From Rhodococcus opacus B4 (lineage in GTDB: Bacteria; Actinomycetota; Actinomycetes; Mycobacteriales; Mycobacteriaceae), in NCBI RefSeq assembly GCF_000010805.1, contig NC_012522.1, positions 2,108,001 through 2,172,000 of the forward strand: 64,000 bases of DNA, given 5' to 3'. This document shows positions 59,057-64,000 of the stretch, piece by piece (position 1 is the first letter of the stretch; every line of letters begins with the position of its first letter). Under the pieces are notes generated by a model that did no database searches, had not been told where the DNA came from, and saw nothing but the letters and a program-made list of their open reading frames with translations. The position numbers were made by a program, and so were the translations under genes.

Positions 59057-62000
59057 ATGTCCCTTTCGATATCGCCGTCCACCCTGCAGACCGGGGCGGA
59101 CACCGACGTCAGCTTGACCGCCGCCCAGCGCGAACTGTGGGCCGGGCACCATCTGGACCCCACCCGGTCGGCGTTCACGACAGCCGAATACGTGGAGGTC
59201 GCGGCCCCCGTCGACCTCGATGCTCTCGCCGCGGCGATACGCACGGTGATCGGCGAGGCCGAGGTGCTCGCGGTCCGCTTCGAGGCCGCACCCGGTGCCG
59301 ATTCGGCCGACGTGATCCAGGTACACGATCCGCTCCTCGCACCCGATCTCGAGCGCCTCGATCTCGACAGGGCAGCGGCCCTCGAATGGATGCGCGAGGA
59401 CGTGCGCCGACCGCTCGACTTCGACTCCGCTCCCCTCGTGCGCACGGCACTGATCACGGCCGAATCCGGTGCGATCTGGTACCTCCGCGCCCCACACGCA
59501 TTGCTGGACGCCTACGGGTATTCGCTGCTCACCCGCCGTGTGGCGGCGCTCTACGCGGCCCGGCTCGCGGGCACCGAACCCCGACCGGCCAAGTTCCCGC
59601 CGCTGAGCGAACACGTTCGGGCCGCACACGAGTTCGACGCCGCGGCCCCCGGCAGCGCGCCGCCTGCCCTCTCGCGTCCGGTCGGATTCAGCGACACGGT
59701 GCGCCGGCCGGCCGCCGATCCCCACCGATGCACGATTCCGATCGACCCCGACGTCGCGCAGGGCCTGCGCGCCGCGGCCGCCGGGCAGGCGACCACGTGG
59801 GCGGAGGCGGTGTACGCGGCCGCCGCCGCGTACCTCGGCGCCCACACCGGAGGCGAGGAAGTGACGCTGCGGGTTCCGGTGCTGGCCCGCAACGGAATCG
59901 AGTTGGCGTCACCTGTCACGGCCACGAACATCGTGCCGCTCCGCATTCCGCTCGACTCCCGGCCGACGTTCGCCGACGTGATCGGTCGCGTGGCCGCAGC
60001 ACTGTCCGAAACACGCCCGTTCCAGCGCGTCCGGGACGCCGGGAGCCGCGTCACCGGCGGAGCGGTGGTGAACGTCAAACCGTTCGCCGCCAGAATCGCT
60101 TTCGGCCCCACGTCCGCGTCGGTGCACCAACTGGCCACCGGTCCGGTGGAGGACGTGGTGATCTCCGTCTCCGGCGCCGGCGACGAACTGACGCTCGAAT
60201 GGGCCGGAAATCCCGAGGTGTACTGCGCTGCCGAGATCCGCGACCACACGCACCGCTTCGCGCACTACCTCCGAAGCGTTTCCGTGGCAACGGAACCCGT
60301 CTCAGTGGTGGACCTCTGCGCCCCGGACGAGCTGCAGCTGTGGCGGTCGGCGGCGGGCCTCGACCGGACCGGCGCGGCCCCAGCGCCACAGCCCCACAGC
60401 ATCGTCTCCGCCTTCCTCGCCCAGGCGCGCACCCATCCGGACCGTGTCGCGGTGAACGACGTGACGTACCGGGAGCTCTCGGATCGCAGCGCCGCCCTGG
60501 CCCGGCAGCTGAGGTCGGCCGGTGCCCGACGCGGCACCGTCGTGGCCGTCAGCCTCCCCCGCGGCACCGATCTGATCGTCGCCGTCCTCGCGATTCTCCG
60601 CAGCGGCGCGACCTACCTGCCGATCGATCCGTCCTCCCCGGCCGAGCGGGCCCGGTTCATCCTGAGCGACGCGCAGCCGACGCTGGGAATCGGATCCGCC
60701 GACCTGCTCGGCGACCTCCCCCGGATCCAAGAAGACGCCGGGCAGACTGACGCCGGCGACTTCGACGACCCGGTGCGCGCCGACGACATCGCCTACATCA
60801 TCTACACGTCCGGATCCACAGGTGCGCCCAAGGGTGTTCCGATTCCACACCGCAACGTGATCCGCCTGTTCGAGGTCTCCAGGGAATGGTTCACGTTCAC
60901 CGAGGACGACTGCTGGCCGCTGCTGCACTCGTATGCGTTCGATTTCTCCGTGTGGGAGATCTGGGGTGCGCTGCTGCACGGCGGCCGCCTCGTCACGGTC
61001 GACGAGGCCACCCTCACGTCACCGGCCGACCTCGCCGCCCTGCTCGTCGACGAGGGTGTCACCGTCCTGAACCAGACTCCGTCCGCATTCGGGCACCTCG
61101 TCGACGCACTCGTCCGCGCGGGCTCGTTCGACCGGCTGCGACTGCGGTACGTCGTGTTCGGCGGTGAAGCCCTCGATCCCGCCGTGCTGCGCGCCTGGTT
61201 CACCGCCGCCGAAACGGGCACGAAAACCGCTCTGGTCAACATGTACGGCATCACCGAGACCACCGTCCACGTCACCGCGACGAAGGTCACCGCGGCCGAC
61301 GTCGTGGACATCGGGGCTCCGCTCGGCGACCTGCGCACCTACGTTCTCGGGCCGGGGCTGCGTCCGGTGCCGCCCGGTGTCACCGGCGAGATCTACGTGT
61401 CCGGCCCCGGACTGTCCCCCGGTTACCTCGGGCGACCCGACCTGACGTCGGGGCGGTTCGTCGCCGACCCGTTCACACCGGGCGGGACGCGCATGTACCG
61501 CACCGGCGACCTCGCCCGCTACGACGCGAGCGGCGCCCTCCACTACCACGGCCGGATCGACGACCAAATCCAATTGCGCGGTTACCGCGTCGAACTCGGC
61601 GAGATCACCGCCGCGATGACCGCGGTCCCCGACGTGCAGGCGGCGGTCGCCACGGTGCACGAGCAGGCCGGCGACCAGCGGATCGTCGGGTACGTCGTGC
61701 CCCGGCCGGGCGCGGCGCACGAGGCGGTCGAAGACCAGGTGCGGGCGCACCTCGTCCGCTCGCTTCCCGGATACATGACACCGTCGGCGCTGGTGACGCT
61801 CGACCGGTTGCCGTTGACCCACAACGGCAAGGTCGACAAGGACGCGCTGCCCGCTCCCCGGTGGCTCGGACAGGCCGGCGACGTCGCGCGGACCGACACC
61901 GAGGCCCGGATCCTCCCGCTGTTCACCTCGATCCTCGGCGCCGAACAGGTCGGCGTCCACGACGACTTCTTCGCGCTGGGCGGCAACTCCCTCCTCGCCG

Positions 62001-64000
62001 CCGCCCTCGTGTCCGCGATCACCGCGGAACTGGATGTGCCGCTGCGGGTTGCGACGGTGTTCGAGAACCCCACCGTGGCCGCGGTGGCCGCACTCGTCGA
62101 GGATGCCGGCGAGCGGGTGTCCGCGAGCAGGCCGTCCCCGAGGGGCCTCCCCGAGGGCACGCCGGTGCCGTTGTCCCCCGCGCAGGAGCGCCTGTGGTTC
62201 CTCGACAGCGCGGCCGGCGGCGGGACATACCTGCTGGCGCTGGCCGTCGATTTCGGAGACGGCCTCGAACCGGGCGCCCTGTCCGAGGCCCTGGGCGACG
62301 TCGTGACCCGGCACCAGTCGCTGCGGACGGTGTTCCCCCTCGTCGACGCGGTGCCTCACCAGGTGGTGCTTCCCGCCGGGGATGCGAAGGTCCGGCTCGA
62401 GCGTGTCGACAACGTCGGCAACATCGAGGGGCACATCGCGGCGATGACGACGGTGGGACTCGGACTCACCGAGCAGCCGCCGCTGCGGGCCGTGCTGTAC
62501 GAACCCCAGCACACCCTGGTCCTGTTGATGCACCACATCATCGGCGACGAATGGTCGCAGTCGAAGCTGCTCGACGATCTCGCCTTCGCGTACAACGCCC
62601 GCCGTGCGGGCCGGGCCCCGTCCTTCACGCCGCTGCCGCTGCAGTATCCCGATGTCGCGGTGTGGCAGCGCGACCGGATCGGGGCGGGCACCGGCGAGGA
62701 CACCGCCCTCCTGCGCGGCCAACTCGACTACTGGCGGAAGCAACTCGCCGGCCTGCCGCTCGAACTGGGCTGGCGCACCGACCGGCCGCGACCGGCCCTG
62801 CCCACCAATCGCGGCGCGACCGTGCGCCGCAGCCTCTCGCCCGAATTGCACGCTGCCGTCGACCGGTTGGCCGCCGAGCGCCGCGCCAGCTTCTTCATGA
62901 TCGTCCATGCCGCGGTGGCCGTGCTGCTCGAAAGGCTCGGTGCCGGAGAGGACATCGCCCTCGGTGTGCCCGTCGCCGGGCGCAGTGACCCCGACCTCGA
63001 CGCCATGGTGGGCTGCTTCATCAACACGGTGGTCCTGCGGACCGACGTCTCGGGCGACCCGACGTTCGACGAGCTGCTGGACCGGGTCCGGGCCGTCGAC
63101 CTCGACGCCGTCGACCACGCCGACGTGCCGTTCAACCGCATCGTGGAGTTGGTCAATCCCCCACGGTCGTCGGCCCGCCACCCCCTGTTCCAGGTGATGC
63201 TCTCGCACTGGAAGCAGGACGGCACGGCGGAACAATTCGACGGAACGACCGCGTCCGTGCGGATGCTCGATGCGACGTCCGCGAAATTCGATCTGGCGCT
63301 GCGCTTCCAGGAACGTCCGGACAGCGGCGGCGTCGACGTCACGGTGGAGTATTCGACCGAACTCTTCGACGCCGCAACGGTCGAATCTCTCGCCGACCGC
63401 CTCGCCGTGGTGATCGAGCGGCTCGTCGCGAACCACGGGCAGCGGATCGGCAGGCTCGACATCCTGACCCCGCAGGAGCGGGACCGGGTGCTCGGCGAGT
63501 GGTCACACGCGGAACACTCCATCCCCGCGCGCACGTTCGACGAGTACTTCTCGGAGCAGGTGGCCCGCACACCCGACGCCGAGGCCCTCGCCGTCGGATC
63601 GAGCGTGCGGCCCGCCGTCTCGCTCACCTACCAGGAACTGGACGAACGCGCGAACCGGATCGCCCACCTCCTGATCTCGCGGGGCGCCGGCCCCGGCGAC
63701 GTGGTCGCGCTCGCCCTCGACCGCTCCGCCGAGCTGATCATCAGTGTTCTCGCCGTGCTGAAGAGCGGTGCCGCGTATCTTCCCGTCGACCCCACGTACC
63801 CGGCCGACCGGATCGCGCACATGCTCGCCGACGGCACCCCGGTCGCGATCCTCACCTCGTCCGTCGGGGTGCCCGACCGCACCCCGCTGGGCACCGAGGT
63901 GCCCATCCTCGACCTGGACGATCCGGACCTGCAGGCCCTGCTCGACACCCAGCCGGTCACGGCTCCCACGGACGCCGACCGCAGCAGGCCACTGCAACTC
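59057..64000 (+). CDS. Siderophore nonribosomal peptide synthetase, DhbF-like (runs off window)
   Basis: The frame is open for 1648 codons to the window edge. Order: starter condensation domain (1-430); adenylation domain 1 (about 450-930, TSGSTG at 584-589); carrier domain (LGGNSL, Ser978); condensation domain 2 (HHIIGDE, His1159-His1160, Asp1164); start of adenylation domain 2 (from about 1495). Hand alignment to GrsA gives the specificity code D-F-W-N-V-G-M-V-H for domain 1, close to the threonine code. The starter domain resembles DhbF, which accepts dihydroxybenzoate, but reads P-H147-x3-D151-A and appears shortened after it. An iron box and leader repeats precede it. Confidence 0.93.
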   Translation, partial: MSLSISPSTLQTGADTDVSLTAAQRELWAGHHLDPTRSAFTTAEYVEVAAPVDLDALAAAIRTVIGEAEVLAVRFEAAPGADSADVIQVHDPLLAPDLERLDLDRAAALEWMREDVRRPLDFDSAPLVRTALITAESGAIWYLRAPHALLDAYGYSLLTRRVAALYAARLAGTEPRPAKFPPLSEHVRAAHEFDAAAPGSAPPALSRPVGFSDTVRRPAADPHRCTIPIDPDVAQGLRAAAAGQATTWAEAVYAAAAAYLGAHTGGEEVTLRVPVLARNGIELASPVTATNIVPLRIPLDSRPTFADVIGRVAAALSETRPFQRVRDAGSRVTGGAVVNVKPFAARIAFGPTSASVHQLATGPVEDVVISVSGAGDELTLEWAGNPEVYCAAEIRDHTHRFAHYLRSVSVATEPVSVVDLCAPDELQLWRSAAGLDRTGAAPAPQPHSIVSAFLAQARTHPDRVAVNDVTYRELSDRSAALARQLRSAGARRGTVVAVSLPRGTDLIVAVLAILRSGATYLPIDPSSPAERARFILSDAQPTLGIGSADLLGDLPRIQEDAGQTDAGDFDDPVRADDIAYIIYTSGSTGAPKGVPIPHRNVIRLFEVSREWFTFTEDDCWPLLHSYAFDFSVWEIWGALLHGGRLVTVDEATLTSPADLAALLVDEGVTVLNQTPSAFGHLVDALVRAGSFDRLRLRYVVFGGEALDPAVLRAWFTAAETGTKTALVNMYGITETTVHVTATKVTAADVVDIGAPLGDLRTYVLGPGLRPVPPGVTGEIYVSGPGLSPGYLGRPDLTSGRFVADPFTPGGTRMYRTGDLARYDASGALHYHGRIDDQIQLRGYRVELGEITAAMTAVPDVQAAVATVHEQAGDQRIVGYVVPRPGAAHEAVEDQVRAHLVRSLPGYMTPSALVTLDRLPLTHNGKVDKDALPAPRWLGQAGDVARTDTEARILPLFTSILGAEQVGVHDDFFALGGNSLLAAALVSAITAELDVPLRVATVFENPTVAAVAALVEDAGERVSASRPSPRGLPEGTPVPLSPAQERLWFLDSAAGGGTYLLALAVDFGDGLEPGALSEALGDVVTRHQSLRTVFPLVDAVPHQVVLPAGDAKVRLERVDNVGNIEGHIAAMTTVGLGLTEQPPLRAVLYEPQHTLVLLMHHIIGDEWSQSKLLDDLAFAYNARRAGRAPSFTPLPLQYPDVAVWQRDRIGAGTGEDTALLRGQLDYWRKQLAGLPLELGWRTDRPRPALPTNRGATVRRSLSPELHAAVDRLAAERRASFFMIVHAAVAVLLERLGAGEDIALGVPVAGRSDPDLDAMVGCFINTVVLRTDVSGDPTFDELLDRVRAVDLDAVDHADVPFNRIVELVNPPRSSARHPLFQVMLSHWKQDGTAEQFDGTTASVRMLDATSAKFDLALRFQERPDSGGVDVTVEYSTELFDAATVESLADRLAVVIERLVANHGQRIGRLDILTPQERDRVLGEWSHAEHSIPARTFDEYFSEQVARTPDAEALAVGSSVRPAVSLTYQELDERANRIAHLLISRGAGPGDVVALALDRSAELIISVLAVLKSGAAYLPVDPTYPADRIAHMLADGTPVAILTSSVGVPDRTPLGTEVPILDLDDPDLQALLDTQPVTAPTDADRSRPLQL

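Overview
The window is high-GC actinobacterial DNA and most resembles a large-genome Rhodococcus of the R. jostii/R. opacus type. That assignment is inference. It rests on the very GC-rich third codon positions, many GTG starts with GTGA or ATGA stop/start overlaps, DtxR/IdeR-type iron boxes, DUF5313 and DUF2617/DUF4178/DUF4247 proteins, and many acyl-CoA catabolic genes controlled by dense families of regulators. No phage, insertion sequence, CRISPR array, rRNA or plasmid origin was seen. One tRNA-Arg(CCU) lies at 7279-7354.

Layout. 62-1718: NsrR and flavohemoglobin for nitric oxide defence. 1737-10979: housekeeping and accessory genes (GCS2-type ligase, M23 peptidase, CycA-like permease, dienelactone hydrolase, tRNA-Arg, amidohydrolase, RNase HI, AlkA-like glycosylase). 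It also holds an iron-box-controlled 85-residue protein and an unannotated-looking 34-codon ORF behind the tRNA. 11092-13704: a complete CbiMNQO cobalt/nickel ECF transporter behind an SmtB/ArsR-like dyad. 13755-17204: a methyltransferase, two related small secreted proteins, and an OhrR-type regulator with its palindrome and a coupled DUF5313 gene.

17215-33474 is acyl-CoA country: CoA-transferase with ArsR regulator; acyl-CoA ligase, MBL hydrolase, crotonase and tandem LysR genes; and an opposite-strand run of MFS transporter, thiolase, short-chain dehydrogenase, acyl-CoA ligase and two alpha-beta-barrel proteins, with a divergent acyl-CoA dehydrogenase. Together these supply transport, activation and every step of a beta-oxidation cycle for an unknown acid. 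33482-41497 holds a transporter/two-component/TAXI operon next to a LacI-controlled glutaryl-CoA dehydrogenase and CoA-transferase operon, which reads as glutarate or dicarboxylate use. 41498-48542 includes the homogentisate (tyrosine/phenylalanine) operon hmgA-unknown-fahA with its MarR regulator. 48605-54354 is an IclR-controlled catabolic operon (NTF2-like, two SDRs, fumarate-reductase/KstD-like flavoprotein, MFS).

54404-58006 is a tight five-gene envelope operon: DUF4178, DUF2617, DUF4247 lipoprotein, DUF350 and a membrane-bound aminopropyltransferase-like protein. 58123 to the right edge is a siderophore locus. It has two iron boxes, an isochorismatase, and an NRPS whose first adenylation domain reads as threonine-specific; the NRPS runs off the window. 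A dihydroxybenzoyl-threonine siderophore such as rhodochelin would fit.

Three copies of a 44-52 bp palindrome built on GTGAGTACTT...AAGTACTCAC sit at gene ends (37985, 44628, 54354). They carry or abut stop codons and look like a family of bidirectional terminators.
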